Source: Rapana venosa
Taxonomy: Eukaryota > Mollusca > Gastropoda > Neogastropoda > Muricidae
NCBI GenBank assembly: GCA_028751875.1
Contig: CM054140.1
Location: 22,937,524-23,001,523, forward strand
Length of the DNA: 64,000 nt
Direction of reading: 5' to 3'
The position numbers and the translations under genes were made by a program. Position 1 is the first letter of the stretch, and the number at the start of each line of letters is the position of its first letter. Below are positions 24,690 through 35,707 of the stretch, one piece after another. Below the pieces are notes generated by a model that worked only from the letters and a program-made list of their open reading frames with translations, did no database searches and was not told the origin of the DNA.

Positions 24690-26530
24690 ATTCTGAGGTC
24701 TACAGTTACTACATGACTGAGGCCATGGGGAACTGGATGTCAGAACAATTCTCCAAGGTTGAGAAGGCAATGGCGAAAGGAGACAGCAAAGAGGTGTACC
24801 AGACCATCAAGGTACTAACCAAGTCCCAGCAGCCAAAGACCTCCGTTATTGAAGACAAAGAGGGGTCAGTCCTGACAGAGAGCGCCACTATCATGAAGAG
24901 ATGGGCAGAATATTGCAGAGACCTGTACAAGCTGAAGGCTGATCCGAGCAAACTTCACGAGCAAGATCCCAGACCATCAGATCCTGAAAGCACACAGGTG
25001 CTGGAAGAAGAGGTAGAAGAAGCAGTAAGATCCCTGAAAGGAGGCAAGTCACCAGGGATTGACAACATCCCGGCTGAGCTCATCAAGAACGGAGGCCCAG
25101 AGATGATCAAGGCATTAACAATCATCTGCCAACGCATCTGGACCAGCAAAGAGTGGCCTGAACAGTGGACCCAATCCATCATAGTTCCACTTCCAAAGAA
25201 GGGAGACCTGAAGAAGTGCCAAAATTACAGAACAATCAGTCTGATAAGCCATCCAAGCAAAGTTTAGCTACGCATTGCCTTGAACAGACTGAAACCACAA
25301 GCAGAAGAAATCCTATCAGAAGAACAGGCAGGATTCAGACCAGGTCGAAGCACTGTCGAGCAGATCTTCAACATCAGAATGCTCATAGAGAAGCATCTCC
25401 AACATCAGCTACAGCTCTACAACAACTTCATTGACTTCAAGAAGGCCTTCGACCGAGTGTGGCAAGAAGCTCTGTGGCAAGTCATGAGAGACTATAGCTT
25501 CGACGAGGACCTGATTCAAGTCATCCAGGCGCTGTATGACAGCTCCCACAGTGCAGTCCTCATGGGTGGAGAAATCGGGGAGTTCTTCCGGACTTTAGTT
25601 GGAGTTCGACAAGGCTGCCCGCTATCCCCCGTTCTTTTCAACGTGTTTTCCCGGAGAACATCATGCAGGAGGCCCTCCTTGACTTCAAGACCACAATCAC
25701 AATAGGAGGAAGGCCAGTCTGCAATCTTCGATTCGCAGACGATATCGATCTCATGGGCCGCAGTGAAGAAGAACTCCAGGATCTCACCACCAGACTGGAA
25801 ACATCAGCCAATGCCCACGGTATGGAGATCAGCACGGAAAAGAGCAAGATCCTAGTGAACAGTACCACACCGACCACTCCCAGCATCAAGATGAGTGGCG
25901 AGACACTAGAGGAGGTGGAAACTTTCAAGTACCTTGGAGCAGTCATCACCAAAGAAGGCACGAGCACACAAGAGGTGAAGATCAGACTTGCTGTGGCACT
26001 CTCCTCCATGACTAAGCTGGCGAAAGTGTGGAGAAACCACAATATCAGAACCCACACTAAGGTCAGACTCTTCAAGGCACTCGTCACATCCATTGCCTTG
26101 TACAGCTGTGAAGCATGGACACTTACTGCCGATTTAGAACGTCGCATTCAAGCCTTTGAGATGAAGTGCCTCAGGCGGATCCTGAACATCACCTACAGAG
26201 ACCGCAAAACCAATGACTACGTCTGGCAGCAGATCGAGGCACTGGCTGGCAAACAAGAACCATTGCTAGATACAGTCAAACGGAGGAAACTGAAGTGGTT
26301 TGGCCACACAACAAGGCATAACAGCCTGTCAAAGACAGTCCTGCAGGGAATGGTGGAAGGAGCAAGGAGGCAGGGACGACCACGCAAAAGCTGGATATCC
26401 AACATCAAGGAGTGGACCGGCCTCACTGTACCAAACCTCATGAAAACAGCCCAGGACAGAACCATTTGGCGGTCCACTTGCAGCGTCCGTGCGGGTACCC
26501 CAACGGTCGTCCCGACCAAGGGATGAGTGA
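24690..26530 (+). mobile_element. RTE-like LINE, 5'-truncated and broken, copy 1
   Basis: Encodes most of a non-LTR reverse transcriptase. Segments in order: GKSPGIDNIPAELIK finger region; EEQAGFRPGRS; FIDFKKAFDRVW (catalytic motif A); VRQGCPLSPVLFN (motif B); FADDIDLM (catalytic Asp-Asp, motif C); then a C-terminal WFGHTTRH...GRPRKSW region ending VVPTKG. There is no endonuclease, so the copy is 5'-truncated. It is disabled twice: an in-frame TAG at 25265-25267, where copies of this kind usually have Met, and a +2 frameshift near 25650 just after motif B. The ORF stop at 26524-26526 is effectively the element's 3' end, with almost no 3' UTR. The RTE-like clade name is from family resemblance. 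Copy 2 is at 54384. Confidence 0.85.
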
Positions 26531-27004
26531 CCTGACAGTTAAGCACTAATGTGCTTTTTTTTTTTCTCACCCAGCCTCGCCCTTAAAGATTTACATTATA
26601 AAAATATACGATATGTCTACAAACGTGAATGCAGCACGTTGTTTTTAACATATCTTAATCATTGAAAAAGGCTTACTAAAGTTTAACAACACCATAAAGA
26701 CTTGACAGCAAAGTACAACAACAAATCATGAGCTTGTATCATGCTTTATGAATAGAAAACATCCATAAAAACATAGCTACAGATTGTATGTATATTGACA
26801 GAAGCATTTGATTATGAGAGGGAGGAGAAAACACTGAAAGACACAACAGGAAGCAGGGGACTGATTTTTTTTAAATCATTCTTTTATTTTGAGGATAATG
26901 AATCAGCACTCATGCAGAGGCAGGCAAGAGAAGTGAACAAGAGAAAGAAAGAGATTGAGAAAGGGCACTAATAGACAGATCAAAAGACAGCAGCAGCATA
27001 ATGA
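26527..27004. other. Intergenic gap between LINE and SINE
   Basis: AT-rich sequence with no gene. Positions 26876-26912 resemble the reverse complement of the S1 SINE 3' end (TTCTTTTATTTTGAGGATAA). Confidence 0.55.
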
Positions 27005-27370
27005 ACACTATAGCTGAGTGGTTACAGACTGTTCGACTTCAGTCCGATGGGTCCGTGGAGTCATGGGTTTGAATCTCGGCCAGTGGCGTCTGGTGAATTA
27101 AGGGTGGGGATTTTGTTATGATCTCCCAGGTCAACTTCAAGTGAAGACCTGCCAGTGCCTTCATTCCCTTCGTGTAAATACACATGCAGAAGATCCAATC
27201 ATTATACATGTTAAAGATCTTGCAATTCACGTCAGTTTTCGGTGGGTTACAGAAACAGGAATATACCCAGCATACGTCCCCTAAGCCGGAATGCGGCTAC
27301 CTTCATGGCAGGTAAAAACAGTCGCATACGCAAAACCTCACCATTGGTAAACCTGTGTGGAACAGGGGTG
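27005..27370 (+). mobile_element. S4-family tRNA-headed SINE
   Basis: The head ATAGCTGAGTGGTTACAG (A box-like) is followed by GGGTTTGAATCTCGG (B box-like) about 45 bp later. The body includes GATCTCCCAGGTCAACTTC, TACATGTTAAAGATCTTGCA and GCATACGCAAAACCTCACC, then GGTAAACCTG. Fragments of its distal part occur at 4165-4265 and 5990-6125 on the minus strand. They also occur inside each large tandem unit (near 39330-39440, 43390-43470, 48840-48935). Confidence 0.75.
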
Positions 27371-28337
27371 AAAAAGACAGCAGAAGAATTGCTCTTACAT
27401 AATATATATGTACAATTATGTGCATCGTAAGAACCAACAAACACTTACAGGTTGACTCACGCCATACAATCGTTACGAGTTCGAAATGAACAGTAATAGT
27501 CTATTGAGAGAGAGCAAATTATGATCAAAATAGGCTTTTGTGCCGCAATGTAATAACCTTAAAAATGGGAGTATGTTTAGACCCCTCCCTTCCCTCCCCA
27601 TGTTTGGGCCCCTCCCCCCCCCCAAAAAAAAAAAAACCCTCAAAATTCCTAACCTACTAACAAATTATTCGTTCTCATATAATGCAGTGGCTATGTATCC
27701 CGGTTTGAGCCCGAATCCCCCCCCCCCCCCCCCCCCCCCCCCATCCAATCCTTTAGATTTGAGTGTGGTATGGGTGGTAGTTCTTTCGGTGAAACAAAAT
27801 AACCCAAGGTCCCGTGTGCAACACGCATTTAATGCACGCAAAAAAAACAACAACAACCCACGGCAACAAGAGAGTTGTCCCTGGTAAAATTCTTTACAAA
27901 AATGCTACTCTGAGAGGAAAACGAATACACATGCAGACACGGAAATAAAATAAAAACAAAAAAATGGATTGCACTGTTCTTGTGGCAACACGCCCTCCTA
28001 AGGGAGAGAAGCCCGCATTTCACGCAGAGAAAGCTGCTGTGGCAGAAAGCAGAGTAGGCTAATAATTCAAGTGAACACACACGCGCGCGCGCCCATAGAA
28101 AGGGATCGTTGGTCAAAGGCTGTTGCAACTTTATTAAAGCCCCACTCACTGGAATGACCATCCGACCCACAGTGATTAACAGTCAGTGTAAACAGACTAA
28201 AGATGAATTGTTTGTGCATTGACCATTCACCATTTTGATTTGATGCCTGATGTGGGATAGATGACATGAACATACCTAGCATGCACCCTGATGCCTAGAG
28301 AGGAATGGGCTCCTCCAGGTTCAACTTGACCATGCTA
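27371..28337. other. Intergenic, poly-C tract and unique sequence
   Basis: No gene is recognised. A 26-base poly-C run (27717-27742) lies in C-rich DNA, giving proline-rich or glycine-rich frames that are not genes. Confidence 0.65.
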
Positions 28338-28612
28338 TAAAAAGATAAAGATGTCCCATAACCTATAAGGTCGTGGGGGAGCTTCTCTAACGGCCAGCAT
28401 ATTGAGGGCAGCGCCCATCTCCTCTCCCTCGTTGCTTTTACCTTCCCTGACCCTAAAAGGCGAGTATCCATTTACAGCTGGGTAAACCGGGAGATTGTAC
28501 TGAAGCCAAGGCGTGCAAACGGTCACCCATCCAACTGGTACCCACGCTCGATGCTGCTTAGCCTTGGCTGGGGTAAAGCGAGTGCTCTGACCACTGAGCT
28601 ATCCCGCCCCCA
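28338..28612 (-). mobile_element. S2-family SINE, minus strand
   Basis: The reverse complement carries the full S2 order. It starts at the A-box-like TAGCTCAGTGGTCAGAGCAC (28590s) and passes through GATGGGTGACCGTTTGCACG and CCCAGCTGTAAATGG. It ends with GGTTATGGGACATC near 28340. About 300 bp, close to full length. Confidence 0.85.
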
Positions 28613-28684
28613 TGATATACTGCCTGAAATAATTCACTGCAGTACAGTTGAGACATGCAAAACCAGAGTAAGATACCCATGTAT

Positions 28685-28705
28685 CCCCCCCCCCCCCCCC
28701 CCCCC
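28685..28705. repeat. Poly-C tract (21)
   Basis: Uninterrupted cytosines just downstream of the S2 SINE head. Confidence 0.9.
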
Positions 28706-28897
28706 ATTTGAGTGCTCCCTCTAGTCTTACACTGGCTCCATTCTGGGCTAGTGTCTAAACACAACTTTTTTTTCTCTCAGAATAGCAAGAAATCACCTCC
28801 ACCACTTAATTAGACATAATCATTGAATGTTAACTTTATAGATGTGATGAATACAAAAAAGTAGAATTGCAAAAGAAAGAAAAAAAAGGGAAAGGGA

Positions 28898-28924
28898 GGG
28901 GGGGGGGGGGGGGGGGGGGGGGGG
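28898..28924. repeat. Poly-G tract (27)
   Basis: Uninterrupted guanines following an A/G-rich stretch. Minus-strand polyproline frames here are artefacts. Confidence 0.9.
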
Positions 28925-28989
28925 TGAAAGTGAAAAAAAGGGATGTCAGCCACTTTGGACTTTTTGGTTGTTGTTTGTTTGTTGTTGCT

Positions 28990-29180
28990 TTCTTTGGCTG
29001 AAGGCAACACTAATAAACGTAAATACTCTGTTAGCATTAGAGTCGCTAACATTTTGGAATTCCTTACCAACAGCACTAAAATATGTACTAGATATTTGCA
29101 AATTCAAAAATCTTCTGAAAAGCAATGAGCACTTTATGGAAGTATTCTTTGAGTTGGAGGAGTTTATCAAAGAATGACTG
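28990..29180 (+). repeat. Possible LINE reverse transcriptase C-terminal remnant
   Basis: A short frame reads LESLTFWNSLPTALKYV and then a lysine-rich FKNLLK segment. This resembles the WNSLP...FK..LK end of CR1/L2/Jockey-type proteins. Only about 50 residues are visible, with no flanking LINE sequence, so it may be coincidence. Confidence 0.35.
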
Positions 29181-29266
29181 GTATCCGTATAGTGAGCATC
29201 TATGTACAGGAAATAATAATTATGGATGGCATATTCAATAAGATGTAAAGGTTAGGCTTGAGCCAT

Positions 29267-29267
29267 T

Positions 29268-29299
<32 letters not shown>

Positions 29300-29300
29300 G
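29267..29300. repeat. (ACT)n microsatellite before an S1 SINE
   Basis: About ten ACT units directly abut the head of the S1 copy at 29301. A second ACT run follows that SINE at 29647-29671, so the SINE may have inserted into or bracketed the repeat. Confidence 0.9.
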
Positions 29301-29645
29301 GGGGGACGGGATAGCCTGGTGGTCAGAGTGATGCGCTCGTGATCTGCAGACCCAGGTTCGAATCTCGTTCAAGGGGATTTTTCCTCTGGAGTTAAGATCA
29401 GTGCCGACTCCACTCTCCCCAAAAGTCCTTCCCATGAGACAATAAACTGAGGTGCCATGTGCAAACGCACGCAGAATCTCTTGCGCACACGTTAAAACCC
29501 GTTCCGCTATTTGGAAGAGTAGGTCATTGTTTGCCGGTGGGAACGGATGACAAAATTGACAAAACTGCATAAACACGGGGACTGGATGTAAAAAGCACAT
29601 GCGTGCTTATTCCGTTATCCTCGAAATAAAAGAATAATATTAAAT
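29301..29645 (+). mobile_element. S1-family SINE, near full length
   Basis: The head GGGACGGGATAGCCTGGTGG and B-box-like GGTTCGAATCTCG are followed by the whole S1 body, ending GTGCTTATTCCGTTATCCTC and an AT-rich tail. It is flanked on both sides by ACT repeats, consistent with insertion into an ACT tract. Confidence 0.85.
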
Positions 29646-29727
29646 AAAACTACTACTACTACTACTACTAGGCTATATAATGATCAGCTTCTTGTTGGTG
29701 GTCAGTTTTTTTTTGTTGTTTTTTTTT

Positions 29728-29846
29728 GGGGGGGGGGGGGGGGGGGATGGGTGGAGGGGGTGGGGGGATAGGTGTAAGATTTGTTCAGTGGTGGTTTTTA
29801 GTAGTTGTTGCTTGGTTTACTTTGTTTTTTCTTCTTTGTTGCTTGC

Positions 29847-29882
<36 letters not shown>

Positions 29883-29948
29883 GTTATTATTATTATTATT
29901 ATTGTTATTATTATTATTATACTTGTTGTTGATGTTATTTTGTTCAGT

Positions 29949-30002
<54 letters not shown>
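29728..30002. repeat. Poly-G, (TTA)n and (GT)n cluster
   Basis: Poly-G at 29728-29746, a TTA/TTG array at 29849-29923 and about 25 GT units at 29952-30002. Long leucine, isoleucine or asparagine runs in the frames here are translation of these repeats. Confidence 0.9.
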
Positions 30003-30006
<4 letters not shown>

Positions 30007-30034
30007 CTGATCATGATGTTATTCCTGATAAGGG

Positions 30035-30105
30035 TGGGGACTGGATGTTTAAATAAAAAAGCTCGAGCACTTATTTCTTTTCTTCGAAATAAAATAATTT
30101 GATTT
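30035..30105 (+). repeat. S1 SINE 3' tail fragment
   Basis: GGGGACTGGATGTTTAAATA and GAGCACTTATTTCTTTTCTT, then CGAAATAAAATAATTTGA, match only the 3' end of S1. The head is replaced by the GT repeat, so this is a truncated copy. Confidence 0.6.
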
Positions 30106-30249
30106 GAGTAATTTGAGTAGTCTGTGCAGCTCGCAGCAAATGTCAGCACTTGTAGCTGATTGGTCAAAATAGTTCCCCTGCAAAATTTGACACAAACAAA
30201 AGAGTTACCCCGCCTTAACACGTGCGTGAGTAAACGATAAGCACGAATT

Positions 30250-30348
30250 CAGTTAGGCCTAGGCCTATAGGCCTAGCTTGTTTGCTGCAGAGACTGAAGC
30301 AGTCTTGGCTTAGTAACGTCTGCGGTCTTTGGTGTTCACTTTCCGAAG
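30250..30348 (+). promoter_or_regulatory. Possible promoter and non-coding first exon
   Basis: A palindromic AGGCCTAGGCCTATAGGCCT cluster is followed by unique sequence ending in a good donor, TTCCGAAG|GTAAAT, after 30348. No ATG lies in the presumed exon. The next good acceptor with a protein-like open frame is at 31762. That would make this the 5' UTR exon of the unidentified gene there. Evidence is limited to splice-site quality and position. Confidence 0.3.
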
Positions 30349-31122
30349 GTAAATATCATGCTTCCCCAAGGTGTTAGGCGTTAAATAGTATAGACCATTT
30401 TGGTAAGGTTCTCCAGTGCTGCTCAAAAGCCTTATTTGTGAACTTCGCTTCTCAACATGCATTCTGCAAACCCACCGTCACAATGATAGGCCTAGGCATA
30501 CTTATACCCGAGCCTTTTCAAGTTAAGTTCCAAGACACAGTTGGCCTTTTGAGGTAATGGTTACTTATGGACTTTGCCGTTGGATTGCCCTGTATTCAGG
30601 AGGTAAAGACTTTAGCAAAGGTAACCCTATCAAATGGTGAAGCTCTGTCAAATATTAGGCCTAATTGACGTTTCTTTTAGAACCGAAGAACTTGGGTTTA
30701 CAAAAAAATCAAAGCAGCTGTGCTTCCAGGTTGGTTCATTATAAATACAGTCATACAAATGAGTTTGTACAAAAGTGAAGCACATGATTAAAAAAAAGTT
30801 CCAACATTAAAACTTTTTTGTTGGTCAGAGTGAAAAATTGTAGTAGCCTACAGTAAATTCTTGTTCCTTGTGAAGTTGTGAGGAATAATCATTATAATGG
30901 TGTGAATTCAACTAAACTTAATTCAAAGAGCCAGTAGGACATTACACTAAGGTCTTTTAAGGCAGTGTTTGGGGCAATTTGAAAATGTTTTTGTCAATGC
31001 CACGTGCCCTTACAGGCCTACTTTAAAATGAAAAAACACAACATTTTTTTTTTAGTATGCATGCAAAATGTTATGAGCTTATACTAATAAAACCATGGAA
31101 AAAATGATGGAATGTGTTTGAA

Positions 31123-31420
31123 GGTAAGGTAAAGGAGTCCCATAACCTATAAGGTCGTAAGGGAGCGAGGCGTCAGAGACCTCACTTCTCTAGGGCCAGC
31201 ATATTGAGGGGAGCGCCCATCTCCTCTCCCTCGCTGCTTTACCTTCCCTGACCCTAAAGAGGGCAGGTACCCATTTGCAGCTGGGTAAACTGGGGGAGCT
31301 GTACTGAAGCCAAGGCGCGCAAACGGTCACCCATCCAACTGGTAACCACGCTCGACGCTGCTTAACTTGGCTGGGGGAAAGCGAGTGCTCCGACCACTGA
31401 GCTATCCCGTCCCCGTAATT
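31123..31420 (-). mobile_element. S2-family SINE with target-site duplication
   Basis: The reverse complement carries the full S2 order. ATGTGTTTGAA at 31112-31122 is repeated at 31422-31432 directly after the head. This gives an 11-bp target-site duplication and shows insertion by target-primed reverse transcription. Confidence 0.85.
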
Positions 31421-31519
31421 GATGTGTTTGAACCTAATGGTAAAAACCCAATTGATTAAAAAAATAAATTGGTAATGGAATGTCCATTGTTCATTTAAGA
31501 ATATGCACAGTATCATGAT

Positions 31520-33250
31520 GAATGTTATGTTCAGTAAGCCACATTGGGGCTGAGAAAAGAAAGTTGTAAATCATATGCAAACTGGTAGTATAACATTTTT
31601 CCATAGTAAATCATTCAATAATCATTATTATTATTATTTTGTGGATGTATTGATTTCAGTCAGTCATTTTCTGTCATGGTTTATCATGAAGATCAAAACT
31701 ATTTAACTACGCAAACGAAGTTATCTGAACCTACCTAATGTATTTTTTCATTATCTGACAGGAAGCCAAAAAGACCCTGCAAGCTGGAGAGGATTGGTGC
31801 TGCCATGTTCAACTTGCCCCTGACACACTCCCTGCAGAATCCATGGCAATGCCCTGATGACTTGCAAGGAATTGAGGAAGAGGTAAGAGAAGTAAAGACT
31901 ATGAATATGATTATTTGGATAGTAAATGATAAAGTATATTCCAGATTTCATTCACTGCCGTGTGACTGTGGTTGTTTTTTTGTTGTAACAAGTGGTATTG
32001 CAATTACTAGACTGTGTACATGGTTTATTGTTTACATCAGCTGAATGTCCCTCAGAATATTACAGGCCAGATTATTCTTTGAAAATAAAATGGGGAATGC
32101 CATTTAAAATCTGGGATGTCTGCAGCGCGAGGCTGCATGAATAAAATGAAACATTTTGGGTGCAGATCTGCAGTATTTTTGCCATATATAAATCAACTTA
32201 ATTTCCCAGAAGAGTAAGAATAAAATAATGAAGATTTAATTGTAATTAGGAAAATGTTAACCCCCAAAACTTGATACTATGATAGAGAAAAGTATGTAAA
32301 TGTGTTACCATATATTATTATTGCTATTGAGTTTGGATTAGAGTGGTTCAGGTGTCATAAACATTCATTGTCGGTTAAAAGAGGTTGAGTGAAGGGCATT
32401 CACATGAAAAGCATCTTTGTGTGCACTGTAATGATTATGAATACTGAAATGCGGTGTTTAAAAACTCTACCTACCTCATGAATATCTGTATCAAATATAT
32501 GTTCATGTTCTGTAATGTGTTCTCTTCTTGACTTCTGATAAAAATGTTGAAATTGGGCATTCTTATAAAAAAAACAACTTAAGTTGCATAAAATTGAATT
32601 CATTCAGTTTTTATAATACTTTTATCTATGTAAGTTATTGTTTCATGAATCCTCTATGCCTCAGAAGGGTCACAAGATAAAATCTTGAGTCTTAAAACTT
32701 GATTTTGAATCTTGAATGTTTTTGGTGGTCATACAGCATTTTTGCTCTTTCTCCCCTTCTGTCTCCGTCTCTCACACACACATATGAACACCCAAACACA
32801 TATCTCACACACTTTCCCCTCTTCTCTCTCATAAATTGAGAATATACATATGCAATGTTTATTACACTATTTTATGTCCTTTTGCTTTCAGATAAATGCC
32901 CAGTGTAAGAAGTGGAAAGAGAAGCGTAAAAAATAAAAACCGGGGCTGAAGGAGCAACCAACAGAGTTCCAGCTCTTTCCTTCATCTGCCCAGGATGCAG
33001 CAGATCATGCTCCTCACACATCTGTCTCTTCAGTCACCTGAGGCCTTGTGGAAACTGAAACCATATCCTGATTTCCCATGACCCCGGGCATACAAGGAAC
33101 CAGTCATCAACATGATGATAATCAAATGCCCTGCAGTCATTTGTGGGCCTGCCTTATGAACGAGGCCTCCTGGTGAATACCACTGCCGTGGTACCAGAAC
33201 TCTGAACGGTATGTGGCTTTATTGCTTTTAGGTTCCTGGATAAAGGAATA
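31520..33250 (+). repeat. Tandem duplicated block, copy A
   Basis: Matches 33290-36000 in collinear order: CACATTGGGGCTGAGAAAAG; TTATCTGACAGGAAGCC; GATAAAGTATATTC; ACATGAAAAGCATCTTTGTG; GCTTTCAGATAAATGCCCAG; TTCCAGCTCTTTCCTTCATC; ATGTGGCTTTATT. Copy B is longer because of a LINE insertion. Similarity covers exons and introns, so this is a segmental DNA duplication, not retroposition. Confidence 0.85.
31762..32936 (+). CDS. Candidate terminal two exons of an unidentified gene (block copy A)
   Basis: Two putative exons: 31762-31882 (acceptor ATTATCTGACAG, donor GAG|GTAAGA) and 32892-32936 (acceptor TTGCTTTCAG, stop TAA). The frame open across the splice encodes about 54 residues, including MFNLPLTHSLQNPW and CPDDLQGIEEE, then a basic end KKWKEKRKK. 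I do not recognise the protein. If translation starts at the internal ATG near 31805, the product is only 40 residues. The same block is duplicated at 33561-35707, where the first exon differs by three small indels and reads best in another frame. So either the frame chosen here or the other copy is wrong, or both are pseudogenes or non-coding. A donor-like GTATGT at 33209 suggests further splicing. Confidence 0.3.
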
Positions 33251-33560
33251 GAGAATGGATAGATTAAACTCTTCAAATGATTTTTAAAAAGTCGGTAATG
33301 GAATGCCAGTAAGTTCATTTCAGAATGTATGCTCGGTATCATAATGAGTGTTGTCACATTGGGGCTGAGAAAAGAAAGCTGTAGATCATATGCAAACTGG
33401 TAGTACAGCAATTTTTTTCATAGTAATTCATTAGTCATTATGATTTATTTTGTGGATATATGAATGTCATTTATGGTCTGTCATGGTTTATCATGGAGAT
33501 TAAAACTTTGCAAACAAAATCATCTGAACCTACCTACTGTATTTTTTCATTATCTGACAG

Positions 33561-35707
33561 GAAGCCAAAAGTGACCCTGCAAGCTGGAGAGGATTGGCTG
33601 CTGCCATGTTCAACTTGCCCGACACACTCCCTGCAGAATCCATGGCAGTGCCCTGATGACTTGCAAGGAATTGAGGAAGAGGTAAGAGAAGTAAAGACAA
33701 TGATTGTTTGGATAGTAAATGATAAAGTATATTCAAGATTTCATTCACTTCCATGTGACTGGTTGGGGTTTTTTTTTGAAACAAGTGGTATTGCAATTAC
33801 TATCTAGACTGTGTACATGGTTTATTGCAGTGGTTTATTGTTTATATGAGAAGTTCATGGGAAAAGGTTACAGCTGTTACTCATAAAACTGAATGGGTCA
33901 CACAGGTCCCTTAGAATATTGCAATCCAGATTTATTCCATGAACATAAATTGGGGATTACCATTTAAAATCTGGGATGTCTGCAGCACAAAGCGGGATGA
34001 ATAAAATGAAATTTCTTGGATGTGGATCTGCAGTCTCTTTGTACCCCAATTTTTTTTCATTTTTATTTCCCAAGAAGAGTAACAATAGAATCGTGAGTGA
34101 AGATTTAATTGCAATTACCAAAAATTTAACCGCAAAATTTGATAGAGAAAAGTATATAAGCATGTTACCATATATAATTGCTATTGAGATTGGATTAGAG
34201 CGATTCAGGTGTAATAATCATTATCTGTTAAAACGGGTTGATTGAATTTGAAGGGCATTCACATGAAAAGCATCTTTGTGTGCACTGTAATAATGATGAA
34301 TTCTGAAATCTAGGAGTTATCGACAACACACTCTCTATGCAAAAATTCATCACCCAGACCTGCCAGTCGTGCTACTATCAATTACGGCGTATCAGTGCAA
34401 TTCGAAAGTACCTGTCCACTGATGCAACATCCAAACTTGTTGCGTCTCTCATTCTCTCACGTCTGGACTATTGCAATTCTCTTTTAGCTGGTCTGCCAGC
34501 AACATCTATCCACTCCCTTCAACGTATACAAAACTCTGCAGCTCGCCTAGTCCTCAGAAAGAAAAAATCTGAACACATTACTCCTCTCTTGCGATCTCTC
34601 CACTGGTTGCCTGTGCCACAGAGAGTAAACTATAAGATCAGTACCCTCTGTTACAAATGTCTCCACCAAACAGCACCCTCCTACCTCTGTGAATGTCTTC
34701 ACCTGTACACTCCTTCTCGTTCTCTCCGCTCTGCTGCAGATACCTTGTGCTTACGAATACCTAGATTCAACCAGTCCACCGTTGGTCGTCGCTCTTTCTC
34801 TATTTCTGGTCCATCCATCTGGAACAACCTTCCTCTCTCTCTTCGACAGAGGCCTACATGTGACACATATAAATCCAACCTCAAGACATATTTGTTTCAA
34901 ACCTAACTTTTTCCCTCTTTCATCTCAAAACTGCCCCTGCCTTCAACAGCCCAAATCCCATTACCCTGCCAAAGCCTACAACCTGTGTGTGTGTGTGTGT
35001 GTGTACATTTGAATTTTGTTTAAGCTTTTGATAGTAATTGGCTGCATGACTCTGTAAGAATGTTGAATGCAAGCGCTCTGATTTGTCTTTGCAAGATATA
35101 GCGCTATACAAATTTCATTTATTATTATTATTATTATTATTAAATGAAGTATCCAAAGTTTTCTGTGTTTAAAAATTCTACCACATCATTATCTTATCAA
35201 AGATCATATGTTCATGTTCTGTAATGTGTTCTCTTCTCAACTTTTGTTAATTTAAAGATGTTGAAATTGAGCATTCTTTAAGAAAACAAAATAAAAATTA
35301 AGTTGCATAAAATTTAATTCATTCAGTGTTTAAACTACTTTTGTCAAAGTATGTTATCATTGTTTCACGAAATCCTCTATGCCCCAGTAGGGTCACAAGA
35401 TAATGTATTGAATCTTTAAACTTGATTTTGAATCTGGAAAGTTTATGATGGGTCATACAGCATTTTTGCTCTTTCTCCCCTCCTTCCCTCTCTGTCTGTT
35501 ACACACGCGCGCACACACACACATGTTCGCACACACACACATGTTCGCACGAACACACAAACACGCATCTCACGCACTTTCCCCTCTTCTCTCTCATAAT
35601 TTGAGAATATCATATATATGCAATGTTTATCGCATGATTTTATGTCCTTTTGCTTTCAGATAAATGCCCAGTGTAAGAAGTAGAAAGAGAAGCATAAGAA
35701 ATAAAAA
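33561..35707 (+). pseudogene. Second copy of the two-exon candidate, altered
   Basis: The exon-like segments 33561-33681 and about 35660-35707 keep their splice signals. In the frame starting at the first base, the first segment reads DPASWRGLAAAMF, then NLPDTLPAESMAVP and TGA. In the copy A frame it continues to the splice but meets TAG in the second segment. Which frame is ancestral cannot be decided from two copies. Read here as a decayed or re-framed duplicate. Confidence 0.35.
34309..35143 (+). mobile_element. L2/CR1-like LINE, 3' end
   Basis: A 189-codon open frame (34337-34903) is the C-terminal part of a non-LTR reverse transcriptase: SLILSRLDYCNSLLAGLP, IQNSAARLV, HITPLLRSLHWLPVPQRV, YTPSRSLRSA and IWNNLPLSLRQR, then FKTYLFQT-like end. 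That order is typical of L2/CR1-group elements. The 3' UTR has a GT run (34986-35005) and ends TATAGCGCTATACAAATTTC with ATT repeats. It interrupts duplicated block B relative to block A, so it inserted after the duplication or was lost from A. The 5' part, including the RT catalytic core, is missing. Confidence 0.85.

Noticed and set aside
27005..27085. Possible tRNA gene at the S4 head
   Set aside because: There are box-like motifs but no consistent cloverleaf, and it continues into a repeated SINE body.
29817..30221. 134-codon minus-strand frame with a long asparagine run
   Set aside because: The asparagine run is the translation of the TTA/TTG array and the histidine/threonine run that of the GT array. 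No protein domain is present.
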